DNA from: JADCGM01 sp943368345
GTDB taxonomy: Bacteria > Pseudomonadota > Alphaproteobacteria > Sphingomonadales > Sphingomonadaceae
Direction: 5' to 3'
Length of the DNA stretch: 64,000 bases
Assembly (NCBI GenBank): GCA_943368345.1
Contig: CALRKY020000002.1
Location: 62,001-126,000, forward strand
Shown: positions 34,291 through 44,800 of the stretch, piece by piece
Position numbering within the stretch: position 1 is the stretch's first letter
Layout: every line of letters starts with the position of its first letter
Made by a program: the position numbers and the translations under genes
The notes under the pieces: generated by a model
The model's database searches: none
Told to the model about the DNA's origin: nothing
The model's input: the letters and a program-made list of their open reading frames with translations, nothing else

Positions 34291-35652
34291 ATGGCCGTTG
34301 CTGATCATGTGGACTTGAGCGGATTTATCGATGGCGTGAAGCGCCGCAATCCGGGGCAGCCCGAATTTGCTCAGGCGGTCCAGGAAGTTGCCGAAGATAT
34401 TTTCGAGTTCATCCAGGACAAGGAACAATATCACAAATACCAGATTCTCCGCCGCATCGCCGAACCGGACCGGGTCATCTCCTTCCGCGTCTGCTGGGAG
34501 GATGACAAAGGCAATATCCGTGTCCAGCGCGGCTGGCGGGTGCAGAACAATAACGCCATCGGCCCGTACAAGGGTGGCATCCGTTTCCATCCGTCGGTGA
34601 CCGAGTCGGTCCTGAAATTCCTAGCCTTTGAGCAGACGTTCAAGAACGCGCTGACCGGGCTGCCGATGGGCGGCGGCAAGGGCGGATCAAACTTCAATCC
34701 CAAGGGCAAGAGCGCCAACGAAGTGATGCGCTTCTGCCAGAGCTTCATGACCGAGCTTTACCGCCACATCGGCGCTGATGTGGACGTCCCTGCCGGGGAT
34801 ATCGGCGTCGGCGGGCGCGAGATTGGCTATATGTTTGGACAGTATAAGCGCATCACCAATGAATTCACCGGCGTACTGACCGGCAAGGGCCTGGAGTTCG
34901 GCGGCTCGCTGATCCGGACGGAGGCAACCGGTTACGGCGCGGTCTATTTCCTGCAGAACATGCTCGCCCACATCGGCAATTCGGTGGAAGGCAAGTCGGC
35001 TGTCATCTCCGGATCGGGCAATGTCGCTACTCATGCGGCTGAAAAGATCAACCAGCTAGGCGGCAAGGTGCTAACGCTCAGCGATTCAGAAGGCTTCATC
35101 CACGATCCCGACGGGATTTCGCCGGACAAGGTCAACTGGATCAAGGATTTGAAGAATAAGCGGCGGGGTCGCATCTCTGAATATGTCAAGGAATTCAAGG
35201 GTTCGACCTTCCACGGCGACGGAGCCAAGCCATGGGGTGTCGCCTGCGACGTGGCACTGCCCTGCGCGACCCAGAACGAGCTGAAGGGCAAGGATGCCGA
35301 AACGCTGGTAATGAACGGAGCCATCGCCGTCAGCGAAGGCGCGAACATGCCGACCGACCTTGACGGTGTTCACGTCTTCAAGAAGGCAGGAATTCTTTAC
35401 GCCCCCGGCAAGGCTGCGAATGCTGGCGGTGTTGCGGTTTCGGGCCTGGAAATGAGCCAGAATTCGGCCCGCATTTCCTGGAAGGAAGCCGACCTGCAAA
35501 CCATGCTCAAGGACATCATGACCGGCATTCACAGCCGCTGCGCCGAACATGGTGGCAAGGCAGGAACCAAGCATATCGACTATGTCCGCGGCGCGAATAT
35601 CGCCGGGTTCAAGAAAGTCGCCGATGCCATGCTGGCCTACGGGGTCGTTTGA
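34291..35652 (+). CDS. gdhA: NADP-type glutamate dehydrogenase
   Basis: The 453-residue hexameric-type GDH catalyses reductive amination of 2-oxoglutarate. Landmarks are YKGGIRFHPSV, the catalytic GLPMGGGKGGSNF, PAGDIGVGGREIGYMFGQYKR and the Rossmann motif SGSGNVATHAAE. I take the ATG at 34291 (MAVADHVDL), preceded by GGGGGT; a longer frame from 34237 would add 18 unrelated residues. It is monocistronic, with a strong terminator 14 bases after the stop. The 171-base divergent region to the cytochrome operon holds no operator that I recognise. Confidence 0.95.
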   Translation: MAVADHVDLSGFIDGVKRRNPGQPEFAQAVQEVAEDIFEFIQDKEQYHKYQILRRIAEPDRVISFRVCWEDDKGNIRVQRGWRVQNNNAIGPYKGGIRFHPSVTESVLKFLAFEQTFKNALTGLPMGGGKGGSNFNPKGKSANEVMRFCQSFMTELYRHIGADVDVPAGDIGVGGREIGYMFGQYKRITNEFTGVLTGKGLEFGGSLIRTEATGYGAVYFLQNMLAHIGNSVEGKSAVISGSGNVATHAAEKINQLGGKVLTLSDSEGFIHDPDGISPDKVNWIKDLKNKRRGRISEYVKEFKGSTFHGDGAKPWGVACDVALPCATQNELKGKDAETLVMNGAIAVSEGANMPTDLDGVHVFKKAGILYAPGKAANAGGVAVSGLEMSQNSARISWKEADLQTMLKDIMTGIHSRCAEHGGKAGTKHIDYVRGANIAGFKKVADAMLAYGVV

Positions 35653-35665
35653 CCCACCAGCCCGA

Positions 35666-35695
35666 GGGAGCGCGGAAACGCGCTCCCTTTTTTTT
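35666..35695 (+). terminator. Rho-independent terminator of gdhA
   Basis: A perfect 9-base stem GGGAGCGCG/CGCGCTCCC with loop GAAA is followed by eight T residues (35688-35695). It lies just downstream of gdhA and separates it from the acetolactate-synthase-like gene. Confidence 0.95.
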
Positions 35696-35735
35696 GTAGC
35701 GCCCGCGTGCTGACCTTCGCCAAGGATATCCTGAC

Positions 35736-37391
35736 ATGACCAAGACCAAAGCATCCGACCTGTTCATCCAGTGCCTTGAGGCGGAGGGCGTCGAATATGT
35801 GTTCGGCGTGCCGGGCGAGGAAAATCTCGATTTTCTGGATTCGCTGTCGCGCTCAACCAAGATCAAGCTGATCCTGACCCGGCACGAACAGGGCGCTGGG
35901 TTCATGGCGTCAACCTACGGTCGTCACACCGGAAAGGCCGGGGTCTGTGTCGCAACACTCGGGCCGGGCGCGACCAATTTCGTGACGGCGGCGGCCTATG
36001 CCTATCTCGGCGGGATGCCGATGATGATGATCACCGGCCAGAAACCGATCAAGAAATCCAAACAGGGCCGGTTCCAGATTCTCGACGTCGTCGCCATGAT
36101 GGGGCCGATCACCAAATATACCCATCAGCTGGCGGCCTCCGACAATATCCCGTCGCGGATCCGGGAGGCGTTCCGCCTCGCTGAGGAAGAGAAGCCGGGC
36201 GCGGTTCATCTGGAATTCCCGGAGGATATTGCCGACGAGCATACCGATTCGACCCCGATTCCAGCGAGTGAAGCCCGTCGTCCGATTCCGGAGGGCAAGG
36301 CGATCCGCTCTGCGGTCAAACGCATTGAAAAGGCGAAATCCCCGGTGCTGGTCATCGGTGCCGGTGCCAACCGCCGCCTGACCAGCCGGATGCTGCTGCA
36401 GCTGATCGACAAGACCGGCATTCCGTTCCTGACGACCCAGCTTGGCAAGGGCGTCGTCGACGAACGCCACCCGAAATTCCTGGGCTGCGCGGCGCTGTCT
36501 TCCGGGGACTTTGTCCACCGGGCGATCGAACATGCCGACCTGATCATCAACATCGGCCATGACGTGATCGAGAAGCCGCCCTTCTTCATGAAAACCGGCG
36601 GGACCGAGGTCATTCACATCAACTTCCGGACTGCCGAGGTGGACCCGGTCTATTTCCCGCAGCTGGAAGTGATCGGTGATGTCGGCAACGCGATCTGGCA
36701 GATCAAGGAAGACATCATGCCCCAGGCGCACTGGGACTTTGACTTCATGCTGAAGGCCCGCGCCGCCGAAATCGCACACCGCGGCGATACCGTCAATGAC
36801 ATGCGATATCCGATCTATCCGCAGTATCTGGTCAGCGAAATCCGCAAGGCGATGCCGTCGGACGGGATCATCTGCCTCGACAACGGTGTCTATAAAATCT
36901 GGTTCGCCCGCAATTACGAGGCGCATCAGGCCAATACCGTCCTGCTCGATAATGCACTGGCAACAATGGGGGCCGGACTGCCGTCCGGGATGGCGTCAAA
37001 GATGGTCTATCCTGGCCGGAAGGTGATGTCGGTTTGCGGCGATGGCGGGTTCATGATGAACAGCCAGGAACTGGAGACCGCCGTCCGGCTTGGTCTCGAC
37101 ATGGTCGTGCTGATCCTGAATGACAACAGCTACGGCATGATCCGCTGGAAACAGGCCAATATGGGCTTTGCCGATTGGGGCCTGACCTATGGCAACCCGG
37201 ATTTCGTCAAATATGCCGAAAGCTACGGTGCCAAGGGTCATCTGGTGACCAGTGCCGAAATGCTGCCGGGGCTGCTCGCGGAATGCCTGAACGCCAAGGG
37301 CGTGCATCTGATCGAATGTCCGGTGGATTATTCCGACAATGACCGTATCCTCAACAAGGAGATCAAGGAGGTCAGCAAGGCGCTGAAATAG
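35736..37391 (+). CDS. Acetolactate synthase large-subunit-like ThDP enzyme
   Basis: This 551-residue thiamine-diphosphate enzyme has FGVPGEENLDFLDSL, the catalytic glutamate in TRHEQGAGFMA, GPGATNFVTAAAYAYLGGMP and the C-terminal ThDP motif VCGDGGFMMNSQELETA closing with LNDNSYGMI. It condenses two pyruvates to acetolactate. No small regulatory subunit gene is adjacent, so it resembles the stand-alone AlsS type rather than the biosynthetic IlvBN pair. Residues such as DNGVYKIWFARNYEAHQANT fit the ALS family. Substrate assignment is moderately sure. Confidence 0.88.
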   Translation: MTKTKASDLFIQCLEAEGVEYVFGVPGEENLDFLDSLSRSTKIKLILTRHEQGAGFMASTYGRHTGKAGVCVATLGPGATNFVTAAAYAYLGGMPMMMITGQKPIKKSKQGRFQILDVVAMMGPITKYTHQLAASDNIPSRIREAFRLAEEEKPGAVHLEFPEDIADEHTDSTPIPASEARRPIPEGKAIRSAVKRIEKAKSPVLVIGAGANRRLTSRMLLQLIDKTGIPFLTTQLGKGVVDERHPKFLGCAALSSGDFVHRAIEHADLIINIGHDVIEKPPFFMKTGGTEVIHINFRTAEVDPVYFPQLEVIGDVGNAIWQIKEDIMPQAHWDFDFMLKARAAEIAHRGDTVNDMRYPIYPQYLVSEIRKAMPSDGIICLDNGVYKIWFARNYEAHQANTVLLDNALATMGAGLPSGMASKMVYPGRKVMSVCGDGGFMMNSQELETAVRLGLDMVVLILNDNSYGMIRWKQANMGFADWGLTYGNPDFVKYAESYGAKGHLVTSAEMLPGLLAECLNAKGVHLIECPVDYSDNDRILNKEIKEVSKALK

Positions 37392-37475
37392 CGCCGGTTG
37401 ACGCATCCGGACCGGCCTCCTGTTGCGTAGCTTAGGCTGCGCATAAGAAATGCAGATCGCGGGAGGCGTTTGCAG

Positions 37476-38525
37476 GTGGGGAATTCTGTTGGTTTTACAG
37501 TGATGGCGGCAGGGGCCTGGTTCCTTGGCGTCATGGTTGCGTCTGCCGCCAACGCAAACCCACCCCGGTCTGCAACGCCGCCGCCGGTGATCACCCGAAC
37601 GCCGGCCGTCGTTCTGGACGCTGCGAAGAAGCCGCCGGGACCGCGCGGGGCAGCTACGCCTTCTCCGGACCGAGCGCCGGTCGACACTGTGGACACCAGC
37701 CTGGTCCAATCCGCGGATGGCCGGGTTCTGCTGCGTGCGCCGTCGCCGCGCCCTGGTCGCGAACCGCTTCTCATCAACTTGAGCGGCGAAGTCGAAGCCG
37801 ATGGCATCACGATTGTCGACGGCGAGGCGGTGCTGTCCGGGCTCGACATGGGTGTTTGGACCGAAATGCTGACGTCCGTCTCCAGTGATTATGCCGATTG
37901 GGATATGGGCATGGCCACGGCGGAAGATGATACCACCTCCGTGGAAGTGGTCACGAGCCGGATCAGTTCCATCCCCCCTGCCCCCGCCAGTTTGCCGGTA
38001 GCGGTCGCACGGATAGCCAACCGGGATTTTGCCGACGGCGTGAACGCGGCTTGGCAGAAATTTGGAACCGCAACGCTCGCCAGCGCAAAACGGTTAGTCA
38101 TTGGTAACAAATCTTATCGCAGCCCGATTGGGAACGGTGGAACCTTCCTGATTGCCAGACCAGCTGCGTCGAAATCACCCGGCGGGGTCGAGCAGCAGGT
38201 CAGCGTCAACGATGGTGAACAGATTAATTTCCACGTCCTGTTCGCGTCGCCGGAACTGGCACTCGGAGATGAGATCAGCGTTGATCTCGTCCGCGAAGGC
38301 ATTGAAATGCCGTTATTCATGGCCAGCGGCATTCAGTCGCAGGAACCGCGCTGGCAATCGGTCAGCTACACCGTCCCGCCCGGCGGTACCGGCACCTATT
38401 TGCTGCGCCTGACCATCGTCACCAAAGCAGCAAGCGCGGGGCAGCGTCCGTTTGCGGGATTCCTGGTCGATTCCAAAGTCCAGGCAGTCGAAACCGACCC
38501 TTCCGGCCTTCGCGGGCTGGAGTAA
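37476..38525 (+). CDS. Secreted protein of unknown function at the head of the TPS/CHAT locus
   Basis: The protein has about 349 residues with a signal peptide (hydrophobic run VMAAGAWFLGVMVASAANA), then a proline-rich linker and a beta-rich C-terminal half. I place the start at the GTG at 37476, nine bases after GGGAGG; a TTG at 37470 is in frame but too close to that site. I recognise no family. It lies 298 bases upstream of the giant exoprotein gene on the same strand. It may be part of the same surface system, but nothing in its sequence proves this. Confidence 0.6.
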   Translation: MGNSVGFTVMAAGAWFLGVMVASAANANPPRSATPPPVITRTPAVVLDAAKKPPGPRGAATPSPDRAPVDTVDTSLVQSADGRVLLRAPSPRPGREPLLINLSGEVEADGITIVDGEAVLSGLDMGVWTEMLTSVSSDYADWDMGMATAEDDTTSVEVVTSRISSIPPAPASLPVAVARIANRDFADGVNAAWQKFGTATLASAKRLVIGNKSYRSPIGNGGTFLIARPAASKSPGGVEQQVSVNDGEQINFHVLFASPELALGDEISVDLVREGIEMPLFMASGIQSQEPRWQSVSYTVPPGGTGTYLLRLTIVTKAASAGQRPFAGFLVDSKVQAVETDPSGLRGLE

Positions 38526-38823
38526 CTGACCCCCTGTTATCGGCTGGTCCGGTTCGGTGTATGGTTCGACTGCGTAAACCGCTGACAATTTGGGATGTTT
38601 TTGAATTTCGTCGATATGGCTACGGTTTGTATTCCGCATCCGGCTGCGCTAAACAATTCTCGGAGCATTTGTGCGACTGACTTGCCTTCGAAAGGAAGCA
38701 CGGCCAGCCGCACAAAGGCCCAGCAGTTGGCGTTAGTGTTTCAGTCGGGTTCATCCAATACTGCTGCCATGCGTAACTCCATACGCCAGCAGCGGTCGGA
38801 ATGCTGGTCGGACTGAGGCAAGT

Positions 38824-41800
38824 TTGAAGGGGGCGTACGTCCTGCAGATGGCGAAACCGGGTCAAAAGTCAGTTCAACGCGCCCAGCGTGCGGTGTTCCG
38901 AATGGCATTACTGTGCGCCGGAAGCTCGCTGGCAGCCTCCGTTGCCCAGGCTGACGGGCTGAGCGGTGGCTCCGTGGTCGCCGGGGCCGCCCAGATCGGC
39001 GCAACCGTCGCCGGACAGACGACGATCACACAGACCAGCGGCAAGGCCGTCATCAACTGGCAGAATTTTTCGGTCGGCAGCGGCGAAACGGTCCGTTTCG
39101 TTCAACCAGACCGCAATTCGGTCGCACTCAACCGTGTGGTTGGGACCAATGTTTCGAAGATTGACGGCAGCCTCACCGCCAATGGTCAGGTCTGGCTGCT
39201 GAACCCCAATGGCGTGTTGATCGGTGGCGGTGGCCGGGTATCGGCGGCCGGATTTCTCGCGACCACCCGCGCCATCAGCGACTCGGATTTTCTGGCCGGT
39301 CGCAATGTCTTCTCCGGGTCAGGTGATGCCGCCATCGGCAATGCCGGATCGATTACGGTCGATAATGGCTATGCGATCCTGGCTGGCGGCAAGGTCGATA
39401 ACAGCGGGTTGGTTGAGGCCAATCTTGGACAGGTCGTGCTGGCAGCGGGCAACAGCTACACGCTCGATCTGAGCGGCGACAAGCTGATCTCCTTCGCGGT
39501 CACCGCCCCGCTCGAAGTCCTGCCGGACGGCAGCGCGATCAACAATTCCGGGACGCTGCGCGCTGACGGTGGGCGGGTGCTGGTATCGGCCCGCAGCGCG
39601 GCGGCCATTGTCGACAGCGTCATCAACACCACCGGGTTGGTGCAGGCGCGGTCGGCCAGCATGGTCGACGGAGAGATCGTCTTTGATGGCGGAGAGGCCG
39701 GCACGGTCAACGTCAATGGCACCGTCGATGCCAGCGGTCAGGCCGCTGGCCAAACCGGCGGGCGGATCATTGTCCTCGGTGACACCATCGTTGCGGGGCA
39801 GTCGGCCAAGCTCGATGCACGCGGGGACGCAGGTGGCGGCGAAATCTACGTCGGCGGCGGCTGGCAGGGCGAAAGCCTGCTAACCGGACGCGGCAGCGCT
39901 GTTCGTGTCGCGGTTCTGAGCGGGGCGAGCCTCGATGCCAGCGCGATCACCAACGGCGACGGCGGCACCGTTGTTGCTTGGTCAGATATCAGCAATTCGG
40001 CGTCCATCACCCGGGCTTTCGGGACGTTCAATGCGATGGGCGGGGCATCGGGCGGCAATGGTGGCCGGATCGAGACTTCGGGCCATTTCCTCGATACTGC
40101 CGGGGTCAAGGGCGGCGCATCCGCAGCTTTCGGGCGCGGCGGCGAATGGCTGTTCGATCCGTATAACATCAACATCGTCAATTCCACGTCCGGCAACGGC
40201 AGTTTTGATGGCGCGGGCAACTGGACGCCGACTGCCAGTCCGTCCGATGTTTCGACAGCGGACATCGTTACCCGCCTGAACGGCGGCACCAATGTCACGA
40301 TCTCGACCGGGCTCGCCGGTAGTTCGGGAGCAGATGCCGGGAACATCACCTTCAATTCGCCGCTGACGGTAACGCCGCTGACCCCCGTCACGCTGAAACT
40401 GGTGGCATTCAATGCCATTAACCTTGGGGGCTCGATATCTGTTGCGGGCGCTGCGCCGCTGAATGTGGTGCTTGAAGCTGGACGCAATATCAGCCTGTCC
40501 GGACCTGCGGCTTTTATTACCACCAACAACGGCAATTTCTCTGCCAGACTGATCAATGGCGGCGCGCCGACAGGCGCTGAATTTATCGCCAATGCCAAGT
40601 CGATCCAGACCGGTTCTGGCGCAATTGAATTGCGCAGCACCTACACTGGGCCAGCCACTCCGACGATCAACATCATCAACGAGCCGACGGGGATACTGCA
40701 AACGACGACGGGTTCGATCACCATTGCAGCGGGCGACAATGGTTCGTTGTCCAACCTCGGCAATTTGACTACCGTATCGGGACGAATAACATTTTCAGTC
40801 GGCAATGGCGTCGGGGCGGTCATTCAGACCAATTCAGACGGCGGCACGCTGACAACGGCGTCAGGCAACGTCGAATTGCTGTCAGGAAATGATGCCGCCA
40901 TCAACAGCGGTGCGTCGATCAACACGACGGGGTCCCTGACCATCACAGGGGGTCTTGGCTCGACCGCGACACTGAACGGCGCAGTTACCGTTGCAAATGG
41001 ACTGTCAATCACAGCTGGTCGAAAGATCAACAATCAGGCGGTGCTCACCACCAACAATTCCGCGCTGACAATGTCGTTGACCGGACGTGGTGTCGATGCG
41101 CAGGCCGCACTTGAAATCGTCAACGTGGCGACGATCACCACCGGCACCGGCAGTCTGACGGCAACCGCCACCGGCGGAACTATAAAATTGCAGCCCGCGA
41201 CGATAACCAGCGGAAACTTGACTCTGACGTCTTCGGCGCTCGCCGTCGGCGATTTCATTTCCGTTGGTGGCGTCGGATCGATCACAGCGACTGCCGTCAA
41301 CCTAACAACTGACCAACTGACCTTTGCTACGCCGATTGGTGGACCCCAAGGAATCCAGGGAACATCGATAGCGTTAAAAGCAAACCTCGATGCCACCAAT
41401 ATCTGCCTTGCCGACACTGGTTGTGGCGTTGGGCTTTCGTTGACGACAGCCGGTCTCGGCCTGCTCAAATCGGCGAACCGCACCATCGGATCAGCGACGG
41501 GTACAGGGACTCTGACCGTCAATCTACCGAACAGCGCGCCCGGGGTTGGCACCAGCCAAACGACCGTACTCCGGATGGGTGGTACAGGCGGCGCCGTGAT
41601 CGTGCAGTCCTTGCCGGGGGTTTCCACCACCGACACACTTCGGATCATCGCAGGCGGCAACCTCACGCTGGGCACCGGACTGGCCGCAACGACAGCGGGC
41701 AAACTGGACCTAATCAGCGGTGTGTTCATCAACAATGCCGGCGCGACGGCGCTCGCGTCGATGGGAACCGGTCGCTGGTTGATCCATTCGACCAATCCAG

Positions 41801-44800
41801 CCGGCAACATGTTTGGCGGATTGGCGAGCGGCAACCTGGCACTGTGGAACCGGACCTCGGCGGACGCGATTGGGGGTGCCATCAGTGCGCTGACAAATAC
41901 GTACGCCTTCAGTTTCCAGCCAACATTGACGCTGACGCCGGTTGCCAAAACCAAAATCTATGGCGACGCCCTGACACTCGGGTCGGTCCTGAATACCGAC
42001 TATACGTTCACCGGTCTCGTCTTGGCGGCCGGTTTTGGTAACGTGTTTACGCAGGACGCGCTCCGCACTGTCAACCTGTCGTCAACCGGCACTGCCGCAT
42101 TGGCGAACGCTGGGACCTTTGCGATCACCGCGACGGCTGGTTTTGCTCCCATCGGCTATGCGGAGGCCACCGGGGCAGCACTGCTGACTGTCAGCCCCCG
42201 ACCTCTTACCGCCTCGCTGACCGGCACGGCGACCAAGGTCTATGATGGGACAAACGTCGCGACGGTTCCGAGCGCAAATCTGGTCCTGACCGGTTTTCTC
42301 AGTGGTCAGGGTGCAACCGCCGGCACGCTCGCAGCCACCTACGGCACGGCGCTCAGTCCGATCGTCAATGTCGGGACCGGACTGGCGGTCAACGCGACCA
42401 TCGGGACCGGCACTCTGACCCCCGCCAATATCGATACCAACCTGTCAAACTATCAGGTGCCAACCCTGGCGTCCGGCAATATCGGCATCATCACACCGCG
42501 ACCGTTGACCGCCAGCCTGACCGGGGGGACGACCCGAGCCTATGACGGCACCACCACTGTTTCACTGGTGTCGAGTAATTATATCCTCACCAATATCATC
42601 GGTTCGGATGATGTTTTCCTTAGCATCGCTACAACCGGCACACTGAGCGACAAGAACGCCGGAACTGCGAAGACTGTAACGGCAAGCGGGCTTGGCTTGC
42701 TCGGAACCAGGGCCGGAAATTACAGTTTGGTCAGCACGACGGCGGCAGGGGCAATTGGCACAATTGTCCAGCGCCAATTGTCGGCAACGCTCACAGGTTC
42801 GGTAACCAAGGTCTATGATCAGACGTTTACCGCCCCCATCACCAACGGCAATGTTACCCTTGGCAATTTTGTATCGGGCGAAGGCGCGACGCTTGCCACG
42901 GCAACGGCAACCTATGTCACAGCCAATGTCGGAACCGGGATTGGGGTCAACCTGACCTTTGCTGCGAACACGTTGTTGGCCAACAGCGGAACCAGCCTAA
43001 GCAATTATTTCCTGCCCGGAACGACCTTTGCCAGTATCGGCAACATCACCGCAAAGCCGCTGTCGGCCTCGCTGATCGGCACCGTTGCGAAAGTCTATGA
43101 CGGCAACAACAGCGCGACCCTGTCACCCGTCAATTTCCAGATTTCCGGTTTCGTCGGAACCGATTCCGCGACCGTTGGATCATCGAGCGGTACCTATGCC
43201 TCCGTCAACGCGGGCAACGGCCTTTCGGTTACCGCCAATGCGACGTTGGTTCCGACCGGTGCAACGGTTCTGAGCAACTACCTGTTGCCGGGTTCGATCA
43301 CTGGTTCAGTGGGCTCGATCTCGCAGCGCCCGCTGACTGTATCGCTGATCGGGAGCGTGGCGAAAGTCTATGACGGAACCGCCGGGATATCGGTCAACAG
43401 CAGCAACTTCAGCCTAACCGGCTTCGTCCAGGGTGAAGGCGCAACGATCGGCAATCAGATCGGCACGCTGGCATCTCCGAATGTGGGTTCGGGCATTTCC
43501 GTAACCGTTGTTGGCAATCCGCAGTCGGTTACGCCGACCGGCAACACCCTGCTGTCAAACTACGCCGGTCCATCCTCGATTACCGGTGCCATTGGGCAGG
43601 TAACGCCGCGCCAGTTGAGTGCGTCGCTAATTGGATCTGCTCAGAAAACCTATGACGGCACCACTGTCGCAACGCTGACCTCCGCCAATTTCCAACTCAC
43701 CGGCTTCGTGCAAGGCCAGGGTGCGAGCGTCACCCGCACCGTCGGCACTTATGACAACAAGAATGCGGCGACATTCATTGGTGTCCAATCGACCCTGACA
43801 GCGGCCGACTTCGCGGCAAATCAGGGGACCTTGCTGTCCAACTATGCGACCCCTGCCCTGGCAACCGGTGCCATTGGTGAAATCACCCCGCGCGTTGTTG
43901 GCGTCATTTTTTCGGGTTCGACCAGTAAGGTCTATGATGGATCAACGTCGGTTCTGGTCGATCCGGCACGATTCCAGCTGACCAACATTGTCGCCGGTGA
44001 ATCGATCACCGTTACCCGCGCACCCGGGCAATATGCGACGGCGAATGTCGGAACCGGCCTGAACATCACGATTGATACTGCGTTTGTCGATGTCGTTGCC
44101 GGTGCGAACACATTACTCGACAATTATGCCCGTCCGGGCATCGTGACGGCATCCGGCGGCATCATTACCGCTCGACCCGTCACGGTTACCCTCGGTGGCA
44201 CGATCAGCAAAATCTACGACGGCAAAACCGACGCCGACCTGACGTCAGCGACCCTGACGCTTGGCAATATCGTCGGCAGCGAAGTTGTAACGATCTCGCG
44301 GGCTGCAACCGGCACCTACAACAGCGCCGATGTGGGAACCCGCAAACGGGTGACAGTTGCCGGACTGACGCTCGGTGGTGCCGCCGCCAGCAATTATGCC
44401 CTGACCAGCACCAGCGTGGCGGCAGAAATCGGGATCATCAGCCGTCGGACCCTGACGGCGATCCTGACCGGAACCGCGAGCAAGATCTATGACGGCACGA
44501 CCGACGCCTCGCTGGTGTCCACGAATTTCCAGATTCAGAATTTGGTTGATGGGGAATCACTGACCGTCGCACCGCTCACCGGAACCTATGCCAGCAAGGA
44601 TGTCGGGACCGGTCTGACCGTCACCGCTGCGCTTGTCAGCCCCAACTTCAGTGCTGGCTCCGGCACGCAGCTGACCAACTACATTCTGCCGACCGCAGCG
44701 TCCGGGACAATCGGCGTCATCACCAAGCGGCAGCTAACCGCATCGCTCAACACCGCCGTGTCCAAGGTCTATGACAATAGCGAAAGCGCAACCCTGGCCA

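Noticed and set aside
37424..37443. Stem-loop TGCGTAGC/GCTGCGCA after the acetolactate-synthase-like gene
   Set aside because: One wobble pair and no T-tract follows, so a terminator cannot be supported.
39846..41954. Long minus-strand open frames opposite the exoprotein beta-helix region
   Set aside because: Low-complexity Pro/Val/Ala composition caused by the repetitive coding strand; no start signals or domains.
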